From Chitinophagales bacterium (lineage in GTDB: Bacteria > Bacteroidota > Bacteroidia > Chitinophagales > UBA8649), in assembly GCA_020635995.1 (NCBI GenBank), contig JACJYS010000012.1, positions 1 to 33,043 of the forward strand: a DNA stretch of 33,043 nucleotides, read 5' to 3'. The translations under genes were made by a program, and so were the position numbers. Within the stretch, counting starts at the first letter, position 1. The number at the start of each line of letters is the position of its first letter. Below are positions 16,664-25,243 of the stretch, piece after piece. The notes beneath the pieces are model-generated. The model saw only the letters and a list, made by a program, of their open reading frames with translations. It did no database searches and had not been told where the DNA came from.

Positions 16664-17062
16664 ATGAAAAAAATATTATTTATATTTATCGCAGTTCTTT
16701 TTGCATTAGGGTGCAATACCCATGCAAAACAAGAAAACATAGCCCTAAACAATGGCGAAAAATGGAAAGTTAATGAAGAAATGAAGCCATTTTTAGAAGA
16801 AAGTAATGAGATTTTAAATAATTACATTGCCAATAACAACGAGAATTATACAGAATTGGCTGAAAATTTAAAAAACGAAAATTTCAAACTTATAAAAAGT
16901 TGTACTATGAAAGGCGAAAGTCATGAAGAGTTACACAAATGGTTGCACCCACACATGGAGCTTATTGAAAAATTAGCTAAAGCTGAAAATCAAAAAGAAG
17001 CCAATAAAATAATCAAACAGCTTAAAGATTCTTTTGCCGTTTATCATAATTATTTTGAATAA
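16664..17062 (+). CDS. Small Cys/Met/His-rich putative lipoprotein of unknown function
   Basis: I do not recognise a named family. The 132-residue product has a signal peptide with lipobox FALGC (Cys17), so it is probably anchored in a membrane facing the periplasm. The mature part is helical and charged. Its central segment gathers possible metal ligands in a short space: Cys80, Met82, His87, His91, His95, His97 and Met98 (SCTMKGESHEELH then KWLHPHMEL). A His/Met/Cys set on two or three helical turns would suit copper, zinc or haem binding, but that is inference. The C-terminus ends in an amphipathic helix and YHNYFE. It follows carB by 30 nt, with a stop-rich AT spacer, and may share its transcript. 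Confidence 0.7.
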   Translation: MKKILFIFIAVLFALGCNTHAKQENIALNNGEKWKVNEEMKPFLEESNEILNNYIANNNENYTELAENLKNENFKLIKSCTMKGESHEELHKWLHPHMELIEKLAKAENQKEANKIIKQLKDSFAVYHNYFE

Positions 17063-17209
17063 AAAGCCTTTAAAATACACTTGTTTAATACCCATTACAA
17101 TTTCCGTTAGGTGTGTGTCATATAGATAGTCCATTTTTGTGATTAACAAATTATATTTCCTTTTTACCAAAAAATAGTATTAAAATTGTAGTTCCTAAAT
17201 AACAAAACT

Positions 17210-17935
17210 ATGCCCTGCAAACTGTCAGTTAATGTAAACAAAATTGCATTGTTAAGAAATTCAAGAGGTAGCAATATTCCCAATGTTGTTAGTTTTGCAT
17301 TAGACTGCCAGAGGTACGGAGCAGACGGAATAACCATACACCCTCGCCCTGACGAACGCCATATTAGAAAAACAGATGTTTACGAGCTGGCAGCACATTT
17401 CCCTAACCAAAATTGCGAATACAATATAGAAGGTTTTCCTTCTGATGATTTTGTAAAAATGGTTTGTAAAGTAAAACCTACGCAAGTTACCCTAGTTCCC
17501 GATGGAGCCAATCAATTAACCTCCGACCACGGCTGGGACGTAATTAAAAATAAAAGTTTATTAACTACTGTACTTCAAGAATTTAGAGAGCAAGGCATTA
17601 GAACTTCATTGTTTATTGACCCTATTGAAAATCAACTACACGAAGCTAAAAACGTAGGCACAGATAGAATAGAATTTTACACCGGGCCTTATGCTCATGA
17701 TTATGCTAAAAATAAAGAAAAAGCCATTTTACCTATTAAAAAAGTAATTCCTTTAGTACATAAATTAGGCTTAGGTATAAATGCCGGTCATGATTTAAAC
17801 TTAGATAATTTACAATATTTCAATCAACAAATAGATGGATTATTAGAAGTATCAATAGGACACGCTTTAGTAAAAGATTGCTTATATTTAGGTTTAGAAA
17901 ACGCCATAAACATGTATAAAAGGCTATTGAAATGA
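17210..17935 (+). CDS. pdxJ: Pyridoxine 5'-phosphate synthase
   Basis: PdxJ joins 1-deoxyxylulose 5-phosphate with 3-amino-2-oxopropyl phosphate to make pyridoxine phosphate (vitamin B6), acting as an octamer of TIM barrels in the cytosol. The 241-residue length is normal. Visible are LSVNVNKIALLRNSRG at the start, GITIHPRPDERHI with catalytic His44, NCEYNIEGFPS with Glu70, the QVTLVPDGANQLTSDHGWD loop and LGINAGHDLN with the late active-site His. TAAAATTG at 17181 could be a -7 box. The gene overlaps the acyltransferase gene by 4 nt (ATGA), so the two are translationally coupled. Confidence 0.96.
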   Translation: MPCKLSVNVNKIALLRNSRGSNIPNVVSFALDCQRYGADGITIHPRPDERHIRKTDVYELAAHFPNQNCEYNIEGFPSDDFVKMVCKVKPTQVTLVPDGANQLTSDHGWDVIKNKSLLTTVLQEFREQGIRTSLFIDPIENQLHEAKNVGTDRIEFYTGPYAHDYAKNKEKAILPIKKVIPLVHKLGLGINAGHDLNLDNLQYFNQQIDGLLEVSIGHALVKDCLYLGLENAINMYKRLLK

Positions 17936-18675
17936 AAAAAATATTTAAAATAATAATGACGACTTATGCCGGAGCTGTCTTTATGTTTTGGGTATTTATA
18001 GCTTATTTAGTGAGCTTGTATTATTTAATTAGGTACAAAAAATCTAAAGACAAAGAATACCTCACTTTTTTATATAAAACTATTGGTCCATTAATTACTA
18101 ATGGTATATTTTTAAAGATAAATAAGCATCATCATTATGCTTATGCTGAAAACGAAACTTATATCGTAGTAAGCAATCATCAAACCATGATAGATATTCC
18201 TGCAAATGTGGTAGGTGCTCCGGATGATATTTTGTTTAAATTTTTAGGTAAAGTAGAAGCTAATAAAATTCCTTTTTTTGGTAGCATTATAAACCGATTT
18301 TGTGTGCTTGTAGATAGAAAAAATCCCGAATCAAGGCATGAATCTTATAGCAAAATGAAAGCCGAAATGGAGAAAGGCTATTCTATTTTTTTATATCCTG
18401 AAGGTACAAGAAACAGAACAAAAGAACCTTTAAAAGACTTTTATAATGGAGCTTTTAAATTAGCCATTGAAATGCAAAAACCAATAGTGGTAAATACTTT
18501 AGTAAATATAAAAAAGTTAAATCCACCTAAAGGCTTTTTCACATACACACCCGGCACTATAGATGCTCATTGGGACGCTCCCATAAGCACTACGGGCATG
18601 ACTTTAGAAAATGATTTAGAAAAACTTAAAAAAATAGTGGCAGACACCATGCTACACCGACTAAAAAATAAGTAA
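17932..18675 (+). CDS. plsC: 1-acyl-sn-glycerol-3-phosphate acyltransferase (PlsC family)
   Basis: The 247-residue membrane enzyme transfers a fatty acyl group to lysophosphatidate, giving phosphatidate for phospholipid synthesis. It has an N-terminal hydrophobic helix (about residues 12-33) and the two family motifs: NHQTMID with His83 and Asp88 (the HX4D catalytic pair), and FLYPEGTRNR with the glycerol-phosphate-binding EGTR at 157-160. It starts inside the last codons of pdxJ. Related lipid acyltransferases such as the ornithine-lipid OlsA share these motifs, so the acceptor is not certain. Confidence 0.88.
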   Translation: MKKIFKIIMTTYAGAVFMFWVFIAYLVSLYYLIRYKKSKDKEYLTFLYKTIGPLITNGIFLKINKHHHYAYAENETYIVVSNHQTMIDIPANVVGAPDDILFKFLGKVEANKIPFFGSIINRFCVLVDRKNPESRHESYSKMKAEMEKGYSIFLYPEGTRNRTKEPLKDFYNGAFKLAIEMQKPIVVNTLVNIKKLNPPKGFFTYTPGTIDAHWDAPISTTGMTLENDLEKLKKIVADTMLHRLKNK

Positions 18676-18730
18676 ACGTTTAATTTTTAATTGATTAACA
18701 AAATAAGTCCACTAATTATTATATTTTTGT

Positions 18731-19492
18731 ATGATGCACTTAAACCTAAATAAACCATTAGCATTTTTTGATTTAGAAACTACAGGCACTAATATTGCTA
18801 CAGATAGAATTGTAGAAATAGGCATTGTAATAATGCAAATAGATGGTACAAAAGAAGAATACCGATATTTAATTAACCCTACCATTCCTATTCCCATAGA
18901 AGCAAGTTTGGTACACGGTATATATGATAAGGATGTACTAACTCAGCCAACATTTGCAGATTATGCCAATGAACTATTTGAGCTGTTAAATCCTTGTGAT
19001 TTAGGTGGTTTTAATTCCAACCGATTTGATGTACCGATACTTGTAGAAGAGTTTTTAAGGGTAGATAAAAATTTTAGTATAGACACCCGAAATTTAATAG
19101 ATGTTAGAAATATCTTTGTAATGATGGAACGCAGAGATTTAACTTCGGCATATAAATTTTACTGTGATAAAGATTTAAAAGATGCTCATTCTGCTTTAGC
19201 AGATGTGAAAGCAACACAGGAAGTATTTGAGGCTCAAGTAGCTAAATATGACGAAATATCTAATGATATTAATGAAATAAACAATAATTTTAGAAACGAT
19301 TTAGACCAAATAGACACCGCCAATAGGCTTACTAAAATAAATGGACAGCCTGCCTTTAATTTTGGAAAATATAAAGGTAGATTAGTCAAAGATGTATTGC
19401 AAAACGACCCGGGTTATTATAACTGGATATTAAAAAGTGATTTTGCACTGCATACAAAGCAAAAATTAAAAGAAATTAAACTAAGTTTGTAG
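18731..19492 (+). CDS. DEDDh 3'-5' exonuclease with a C-terminal DUF3820-like module
   Basis: This 253-residue protein resembles the epsilon (DnaQ) proofreading family. The acidic metal ligands are visible: Asp14 and Glu16 in FFDLETTG, Asp100 in FNSNRFDVPIL, and His153 with Asp158 in DAHSALADVKAT, which makes it a DEDDh enzyme. After a coiled, Asn/Asp-rich linker (about 170-200), the C-terminus has FNFGKYKGRLVKDVL and PGYYNWIL, the pattern of the small DUF3820 module. Such stand-alone exonucleases may serve repair or RNA trimming. Adjacent ATG codons at 18731 and 18734 are both possible starts. TATTTTTG at 18722-18729 would place transcription at or next to these codons. Confidence 0.85.
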   Translation: MMHLNLNKPLAFFDLETTGTNIATDRIVEIGIVIMQIDGTKEEYRYLINPTIPIPIEASLVHGIYDKDVLTQPTFADYANELFELLNPCDLGGFNSNRFDVPILVEEFLRVDKNFSIDTRNLIDVRNIFVMMERRDLTSAYKFYCDKDLKDAHSALADVKATQEVFEAQVAKYDEISNDINEINNNFRNDLDQIDTANRLTKINGQPAFNFGKYKGRLVKDVLQNDPGYYNWILKSDFALHTKQKLKEIKLSL

Positions 19493-19494
19493 CT

Positions 19495-20214
19495 GTGAGT
19501 GATAGTTTAGTTATAATACCAACATACAATGAAATTGAGAACGTTGAAAAAATGATTCGCACAGTATTTGCTTTGCCTCATGTTTTTGATGTTTTAATAG
19601 TTGACGATAACTCGCCCGACCAAACAGCCAACAAAGTAAAAGAACTTCAAAAAGAGTTCTCAAACCAGCTTTTTTTAATAGAAAGACAAGGAAAATTAGG
19701 ATTGGGAACGGCTTATATTACAGGTTTTAAATTTGCTTTAGAAAAAAACTACGATTATATTTTTGAAATGGACTGCGATTTTTCGCATAACCCAAATGAC
19801 TTAATAAAACTATATGAAGCTTGCCATACCGATGGCTACGATGTGGCTGTAGGTAGTCGCTATGTTAGCGATGGCGGTTTTAGAAACTGGCCCTTATTTA
19901 GAGTCTTTTTATCAAAATTTGCATCATTTTATGTGGAAACCATTTTGAGCTTAGGTGTAAAAGATAGTACCGCTGGATTTGTATGTTATACTAAAAAAGT
20001 ATTGCAAACCTTAGATTTAGACAATATAAAATTTATAGGCTACGTTTTTCAAATAGAAATGAAATTTAAGGCTAAACAACACGGATTTAGCATAAAAGAA
20101 GTTCCTATTATTTTTACAGATAGAGTTTTAGGACAATCTAAAATGAGTAAAAATATAATAAATGAAGCGGTTTGGGGTGTTTGGAAACTTAGAAAAGAAA
20201 AAATAAAATCTTAA
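19495..20214 (+). CDS. Polyprenyl-phosphate mannosyltransferase-like glycosyltransferase (GT2)
   Basis: The 239-residue protein matches the dolichol-phosphate mannosyltransferase (DPM1) group, which charges a polyprenyl phosphate with mannose or a similar sugar at the inner membrane. It shows IIPTYNEIENV at the start, VDDNSPD (37-42) and the metal-binding DxD as Asp93-Cys-Asp95 in FEMDCDFSHNP, then VGSRYV and the acceptor-loop region ending in FTDRVLGQSKMS. It has no C-terminal membrane domain, so it is the short form. The start is a GTG, 2 nt after the exonuclease stop. Its product could be the donor for GT39-like enzymes such as the one at the left edge; that link is inference. Confidence 0.9.
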   Translation: MSDSLVIIPTYNEIENVEKMIRTVFALPHVFDVLIVDDNSPDQTANKVKELQKEFSNQLFLIERQGKLGLGTAYITGFKFALEKNYDYIFEMDCDFSHNPNDLIKLYEACHTDGYDVAVGSRYVSDGGFRNWPLFRVFLSKFASFYVETILSLGVKDSTAGFVCYTKKVLQTLDLDNIKFIGYVFQIEMKFKAKQHGFSIKEVPIIFTDRVLGQSKMSKNIINEAVWGVWKLRKEKIKS

Positions 20215-20218
20215 AAAT

Positions 20219-20437
20219 ATGGCATTACCAAAAAACGTAGGAAAAATAGACAAATTTGTAAGATTAGGATTGGCAATCTTAATTTCAGTATTAATAAGTT
20301 TTAATGTAATACAGAATACCATTGTAGCATTGGTATTATTAGCAATAGCCATAATATTCTTAGCTACATCATTTTTAAACTTCTGCCCTTTATACACACT
20401 TTTTGGCATAAATACCTGCAAGTACGATAAAAAGTAA
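20219..20437 (+). CDS. DUF2892 (YgaP-like) small membrane protein
   Basis: The 72-residue protein has two hydrophobic segments (about 15-31 and 35-54) after the family's N-terminal KNVGKIDKFVRLG, and ends with FCPLYTLFGINTC. That Cys-Pro-Leu-Tyr and late Cys pattern is typical of DUF2892, known as the membrane part of the rhodanese YgaP. No rhodanese domain is attached. It follows the glycosyltransferase by 4 nt and is probably co-transcribed. Function is unknown. Confidence 0.82.
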   Translation: MALPKNVGKIDKFVRLGLAILISVLISFNVIQNTIVALVLLAIAIIFLATSFLNFCPLYTLFGINTCKYDKK

Positions 20438-20454
20438 AACACATCTTCTTTGCT

Positions 20455-21006
20455 ATGTCTTGGAATAAAGAAATGGAAAAGTTAAAAGCTATTTTAGATA
20501 AAAGTGGCTTAGAAAAAACCATAAAATGGGGCACAGATGTTTATGTGTATAATGGCAAAAATATAGTGGGATGTGTAGCATTTAAAAACCACATTACACT
20601 TTGGTTTTATAATGGCGTTTTTTTAAAAGACAAATACAAAGTGCTAATAAATGCTTCTAAAGACAAAACAAAATACTTAAGACAATGGCGTTTTACTGAT
20701 ATAAATGAAATAAATGAGCCAAAAATACTTGAGTATATTAAAGAAGCCACAGAACTTATAGACAAAGGTATAGAAGGAAAACCCAATAAATTTAAGCCTG
20801 TTCCTATCCCTTCTTTGTTAAAAGATGAATTTGCTAAAAACAAAAATCTACATAAAGCATTTTTAAATTTAACCCCGGGCAAACAAAAAGAATACAACCT
20901 CTACATTGAAGAAGCCAAGCAAGAAAAAACAAAATTAAGCCGTATAGAAAAAATTACTCCGCTTATTTTAGCAGGCATTGGCTTAAATGACAAGTATAAG
21001 AAATAA
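20455..21006 (+). CDS. DUF1801/YdeI family protein
   Basis: The 183-residue protein has an N-terminal DUF1801-like domain (about 1-110; IKWGTDVYVYNGKNIVG, ITLWFYNGVFLKD and LRQWRFTDI) and a C-terminal YdeI/OmpD-associated segment (about 130-178; FLNLTPGKQKEYNLYI and LSRIEKITPLILAG). YdeI-like proteins have been linked to bacteriocin or antimicrobial-peptide tolerance in other bacteria, but the biochemical role is not known. It is cytosolic by its lack of signal or membrane segments. It follows the DUF2892 gene by 17 nt. Confidence 0.8.
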   Translation: MSWNKEMEKLKAILDKSGLEKTIKWGTDVYVYNGKNIVGCVAFKNHITLWFYNGVFLKDKYKVLINASKDKTKYLRQWRFTDINEINEPKILEYIKEATELIDKGIEGKPNKFKPVPIPSLLKDEFAKNKNLHKAFLNLTPGKQKEYNLYIEEAKQEKTKLSRIEKITPLILAGIGLNDKYKK

Positions 21007-21017
21007 GCACAAAATTT

Positions 21018-21049
21018 ATTGCTTTTTACCTAAAAAATATTTAATTTTG
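21018..21049 (+). promoter_or_regulatory. Predicted promoter of the PepSY gene
   Basis: ATTG (21018-21021) stands 20 nt before TAATTTTG (21042-21049), an exact TAnnTTTG match. Transcription would start near 21055, leaving a leader of about 40 nt before the ATG at 21097. Confidence 0.5.
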
Positions 21050-21096
21050 CAATAATATATTCAGTGCATTTAATCAGCTTAATTAAATAAAAAAAC

Positions 21097-21603
21097 ATGA
21101 AAAAAACATTTTCAATGAACATGAGAGAAATTCATAGGTATTTAGGCTTTTTTTTAGCCGGCATAATGGCTGTTTATGCCATTAGTGGTACTATTATGAT
21201 TTTTAGAGAAACCAACTTCTTAAAAAAACAAGTAGCCTTAGAAAAACAACTTGAACCCAATTTAACGGGTGGAGAATTAGGTCCAAAATTGAAAATGGCT
21301 GTTAAAGTTGAAAAAACTGAAGGCGATATCATCTATTTTAAAGATGGTACTTACAATACTAAAACGGGTTTAGCCAATTACCAAAAAATGCAACTTCCTT
21401 TTATACTTAATAAAATGGAGAAATTGCATAAATCTACCACCAATAGTCCATTATTTTACTTAAATATTTTCTTTGGATTTTCGCTTTTGTTCTTTGTTAT
21501 ATCTGCATTTTGGATGTACAGTCCCAAAGTATCTATATTTAAAAAAGGAATGTACTTTACTTTAGCCGGAATTGTGCTGACACTTATACTACTTTTTATA
21601 TAG
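21097..21603 (+). CDS. PepSY-associated membrane protein
   Basis: The 168-residue protein begins MNMREIHRYLGFFLAG, the usual start of the PepSY_TM family, whose members are found with iron uptake and inner-membrane reductases. A first helix spans about 14-36, a soluble stretch of roughly 85 residues follows, and two closing helices occupy about 122-140 and 150-168. It is shorter than the usual four-helix PepSY_TM proteins and carries a single PepSY-like loop. No iron-uptake gene is adjacent. Its stop lies 3 nt from the stop of the PAP2 gene on the other strand. Confidence 0.78.
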   Translation: MKKTFSMNMREIHRYLGFFLAGIMAVYAISGTIMIFRETNFLKKQVALEKQLEPNLTGGELGPKLKMAVKVEKTEGDIIYFKDGTYNTKTGLANYQKMQLPFILNKMEKLHKSTTNSPLFYLNIFFGFSLLFFVISAFWMYSPKVSIFKKGMYFTLAGIVLTLILLFI

Positions 21604-21606
21604 TTA

Positions 21607-22332
21607 TTATTTATTCCTAATTTTATGTAGCAAAGGCACACCTACGCCCACTGCTGCACCTACACCGTAGCCTACCAGCACGTCTGTCCAAAAATGCTTA
21701 CCTGCTCTTACTCTAAAAATAGCCGTAGTAAATGGAATTACAGCCGCAGCAAACCAAACTAAAGGTTTCCATTTTGAGTTTGGATAATAATGTGTATGCA
21801 TCATAGCAAAAGAAAACATGGCAGAAGAAACCGTAGAAGTATGTCCACTAAAAAATGATTGATTTGCTCCTTTTTCTAATTTTTTATCCATTGGAGCATT
21901 AGGATTATAAGTATATGGTCTGTTGCGTTTGGTTAACTCCTTTGTAAGGTAAGTTAAGCCTGTATTTAACACAAAAACCTCCGCAGAAATAGCTGCCACT
22001 TTCAAAAAATCTTTTCTGCTTCTTTCTCCTGCCAGTAATAGTAAAGGCGTGGCCACAGAGGTGTACATTAAAGCATCGCTGGCTTTAGCTATTTTAGGAT
22101 TCCAATTGTATGTAGCACTTCTATCAAACAAGCTAATATTATTTCTATCTAAAGCCATTATTTGTGCCATAGTAAGCGGTTGTTTTTTCTTCTCTAAAAT
22201 AAAACCGGTAACCATTCCTCCTAAGCCTACACTAACTACAGGAGCATCTACAGCCCAGCTAAATTTGTATGGCGATTGAGCTTTTAAAGAAAAACTTAAA
22301 ATAAAAAGCAACAAGACTACATAATATTTCAT
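21607..22332 (-). CDS. PAP2 family membrane phosphatase
   Basis: The 241-residue protein has all three motifs of the PAP2/acid phosphatase superfamily: KELTKRNRPY (K131 and RP138-139), FSGHTST (Ser162-Gly-His164) and RVRAGKHFWTD (Arg207, catalytic His213, Asp217). A signal-like N-terminus and four or so hydrophobic segments place it in the envelope with the active site facing the periplasm. Such enzymes act on phosphatidic acid, phosphatidylglycerol phosphate, undecaprenyl diphosphate or lipid A. The polysaccharide genes further along make undecaprenyl recycling attractive, but this is unproven. On its coding strand TACTTTTG upstream is a candidate -7 box. Confidence 0.9.
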   Translation of the reverse strand: MKYYVVLLLFILSFSLKAQSPYKFSWAVDAPVVSVGLGGMVTGFILEKKKQPLTMAQIMALDRNNISLFDRSATYNWNPKIAKASDALMYTSVATPLLLLAGERSRKDFLKVAAISAEVFVLNTGLTYLTKELTKRNRPYTYNPNAPMDKKLEKGANQSFFSGHTSTVSSAMFSFAMMHTHYYPNSKWKPLVWFAAAVIPFTTAIFRVRAGKHFWTDVLVGYGVGAAVGVGVPLLHKIRNK

Positions 22333-22419
22333 ATTATTTGATATTTTTAAACCTTAATGACGATTATCAAAAGTAATCTATTATTTGAAAACACACTAAA
22401 ATTTAAGTAAAAAAACTAA

Positions 22420-24342
22420 ATGGGAGTTCCAATTGTAAGATCGCACGCCACGGATAAACAACTACAAGCATTTGAAAAACACTTGCTAAACGATATACAC
22501 GCACTCAATAGAATGTTGCATCAAGGTATGTTTGAAATAGACACCATACGCATTGGTGCAGAGCAAGAATTTTGTTTGGTAGATAAATATTATAAAGCTG
22601 CCGGCAAAAACATTGAAATGATGGAAAAGTTGAAAAACAATCCAAAGTTTACTACAGAGCTGGCTCGTTTTAATATGGAAATTAATGCTACGCCTCAAAT
22701 TTTTTCCGGCACTTGCCTTTCCGATATGGAAGCAGAACTACTTAGTACTTTAGATGAAGCTTATAGAGCAGCCGATGAGTTGGGTATCCAAATAATTATG
22801 AGCGGTATATTACCAAGTGTAAGAAAATTTGATTTTACTATGGATAATTTAACGCCTTATCAGCGTTACTATGCTCTATGCGATTCTATAAACCGACTGC
22901 GTGGCGATACTTTTACTTTAGATATAAAAGGTACAGATGAATTGGTAATGCAACATGATTCGCCACTAATAGAAGCAGCTAATACGGGCTTTCAAGTGCA
23001 TTTACAAATAAAACCAAACGAGTTTGTAGATATGTACAATATAGCTCAAGCTATTACTGCTCCCGTTTTAGCCTCTGCCACCAACTCTCCTATTCTTTTT
23101 GGCAAACGCCTGTGGAAAGAAACAAGAATTGCACTATTTTCTCAATCGGTAGATACCCGAAGCCATAAAGAACACGCCCGAGATATGAGCCCGCGTGTAA
23201 CTTTTGGCGACCAGTGGCTTGAAAAATCCATTTTAGAAATATATAAAGAAGATATTGTTAAATATAGAATATTATTAAATACCGAAGTAACAGAAAATGT
23301 TTTTGATAAAATAGCCAAAGGAACTGCTCCCGATTTAATGGCTTTAAAAATACACAATTCAACAGTATATAGATGGAATAGAGCGTGCTATGGCTCATTA
23401 GACGGTGTGGCTCACTTGCGTATAGAAAACAGAGTGCTACCTGCCGGACCCACAGTAGCAGATGAAATGGCTAATGCAGCTTTTTGGCTGGGACTTATGG
23501 TGGGTATGCACAAGCAATATGGCGATATAACCAAACATATAAATTTTGAAGATGCCAAAAACAATTTTCAGAAAGCATCGGTACATGGTTTAGATACCAA
23601 GTTGTTTTGGTTAAACCACAAAAATTATAGTGCGGAAGATTTAATTTTAAAAGAACTGCTTCCCATAGCTAAAGAAGGATTATTAGAACAAAAAGTAGAT
23701 AAAAAAGATATAGATAGATACTTAGAAATTATTGAAGAACGAGTAGATAAAGTTAAAACCGGCTCTTATTGGCAGTTAAAATCTTACAGCGAACTGCTAA
23801 AAAAAGCGAACAAAGAAGAAGCCTTAGCTGCCATAACTGCATCTACTATTAAAAACCAAAAAGAAAATATGCCTGTACACAATTGGAACTTAGCCGACTT
23901 AAACGACAACAAAGAGTGGAAACCAAGCGAAGCTTATGTTGAAGAATTTATGACCGTAAAAGCTTTTACTGCCAAAGCTAACGATATAGTAGCTCTTGTA
24001 AGCGAAATGATGGATTGGCAAAAAGTACGGTATGTGGTTATAGAGGATGATAATCAAAAAGTGGTAGGTTTAGCCACCTCAAGGCTACTTTTGCGTGCTT
24101 ACATGAAACACATACACCAACATGAAGATATACCTTTAACTATAGGCGAAATAATGATAAAAGAACCTATGACTATTGGTCCGGGAGCAAAACTTACCGA
24201 AGCTATGGAAATAATGACTAAATATCAGTTTGGCTGCCTGCCTGTAATAGATGAACACAATCATTTATTAGGCACCGTTACAGAAGCAGATTTCTTAAAA
24301 ATATCAAGAAATTTAGTAGAAAAAATGGCTAAAAACAAGTAA
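22420..24342 (+). CDS. GCS2-like carboxylate-amine ligase fused to a CBS-domain pair
   Basis: The 640-residue protein has two parts. Residues 1 to about 480 resemble glutamate-cysteine ligase type 2/YbdK: RIGAEQEFCLVD (Glu48, Glu50), FNMEINATPQ (Glu87), NTGFQVHLQIKP and the region around RIENRVLPAGPTVADE. This fold joins an amine to a glutamate-type carboxylate using ATP. Residues about 507-635 are two CBS motifs (VEEFMTVKAFT through VVGLATSRLLLR, and IGEIMIKEPMTIGPG through LLGTVTEADFLK). CBS pairs usually bind adenine nucleotides or similar ligands, so the ligase may sense energy state; this is inference. No glutathione synthetase gene is adjacent. Substrate is unknown. It diverges from the PAP2 gene. 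Confidence 0.8.
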   Translation: MGVPIVRSHATDKQLQAFEKHLLNDIHALNRMLHQGMFEIDTIRIGAEQEFCLVDKYYKAAGKNIEMMEKLKNNPKFTTELARFNMEINATPQIFSGTCLSDMEAELLSTLDEAYRAADELGIQIIMSGILPSVRKFDFTMDNLTPYQRYYALCDSINRLRGDTFTLDIKGTDELVMQHDSPLIEAANTGFQVHLQIKPNEFVDMYNIAQAITAPVLASATNSPILFGKRLWKETRIALFSQSVDTRSHKEHARDMSPRVTFGDQWLEKSILEIYKEDIVKYRILLNTEVTENVFDKIAKGTAPDLMALKIHNSTVYRWNRACYGSLDGVAHLRIENRVLPAGPTVADEMANAAFWLGLMVGMHKQYGDITKHINFEDAKNNFQKASVHGLDTKLFWLNHKNYSAEDLILKELLPIAKEGLLEQKVDKKDIDRYLEIIEERVDKVKTGSYWQLKSYSELLKKANKEEALAAITASTIKNQKENMPVHNWNLADLNDNKEWKPSEAYVEEFMTVKAFTAKANDIVALVSEMMDWQKVRYVVIEDDNQKVVGLATSRLLLRAYMKHIHQHEDIPLTIGEIMIKEPMTIGPGAKLTEAMEIMTKYQFGCLPVIDEHNHLLGTVTEADFLKISRNLVEKMAKNK

Positions 24343-24349
24343 AAGTGTT

Positions 24350-25243
24350 TTACAGTAAATTCCCCAAAGCTTTATCTATTTTATCAAATTCAAACTGAAA
24401 ACCTTTAGATAGTATTTTATCGGCACTACATTTTTGACTGCTCAGCACTAAAGATTTCATTTCTCCCAGCACCAAGTTTAGTGCAAATTTAGGCGTAGGT
24501 ATGGCAATAGTATTTTTTTGTTTTGCTATAATTTTAGCTAAATCTTTTTGAGGTAAAGGATTTGGAGCGACAGCATTATAAGTGCCTTCTAAATTATTTT
24601 CAATTATAAATACAAACAATTTTGCTAAATCATCAATGTGTATCCAAGATGAAAACTGCTTACCGTTTCCTAAAATTCCTACAAAAAATGGTAGTGTTTT
24701 CAGCATTTCCGGCAGTGCTCCGCCATCTTTTGAAAGTACAACGCCTATTCTAACTACAGCTTTTTTAATTTCATCTGTTAATTGATAGCTTTCCTCCCAT
24801 TGCTCACATACTTTTGCTAAAAAATCAGTTCCGGGTTCTGTACCTTCTTCTAATAATTCATTTCCTCTATCGCCATAAAATCCTATGGCAGAAGCCCCAA
24901 TAAACTGCTTTACATTATGCTTTGTATTTTTTAAGGTATTTATTAAAAGCTGAGAAGAAATTACTCTGCTATCTATAATTTCTTGCTTCCTTTTTGTAGT
25001 CCATTTTTTACCTGCAATACTTGCACCTGCTAAATGTATAATTACATCAGCATTTAAAATGGCTTTTTCGTCTATATATTTTTCATTAATATTCCAATAA
25101 TAGCAGGCTACATTTTCTTTGCTGTAGTTTTTATTTGTACTTAAATGAGCAACAGAATATCCTTTAGCCAGCAAAACATCTGTAAGTTTTGTACCTAATA
25201 AACCACTACCGCCCGTTATTAATACTTGTGTCATGTTTTTCAC
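24350..25243 (-). CDS. TIGR01777 family epimerase-like protein
   Basis: The 297-residue protein is an atypical short-chain (extended SDR) protein. It begins VLITGGSGLLGTKL, a Rossmann NAD(P)-binding start, then shows DVIIHLAGASIAGKKWT, SAIGFYGDRG and WIHIDDLAKLFVF, with the C-terminal DUF1731 segment ending FDKIDKAL. Close relatives are annotated as sugar epimerases or cell-division inhibitor SulA-like, but none of that is firm. Its start overlaps the end of the O-antigen ligase gene by 38 nt (29 nt if the second Met at 25234 is used), indicating translational coupling. Its stop lies only 7 nt from that of the ligase-CBS gene coming the other way. Confidence 0.87.
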   Translation of the reverse strand: MKNMTQVLITGGSGLLGTKLTDVLLAKGYSVAHLSTNKNYSKENVACYYWNINEKYIDEKAILNADVIIHLAGASIAGKKWTTKRKQEIIDSRVISSQLLINTLKNTKHNVKQFIGASAIGFYGDRGNELLEEGTEPGTDFLAKVCEQWEESYQLTDEIKKAVVRIGVVLSKDGGALPEMLKTLPFFVGILGNGKQFSSWIHIDDLAKLFVFIIENNLEGTYNAVAPNPLPQKDLAKIIAKQKNTIAIPTPKFALNLVLGEMKSLVLSSQKCSADKILSKGFQFEFDKIDKALGNLL

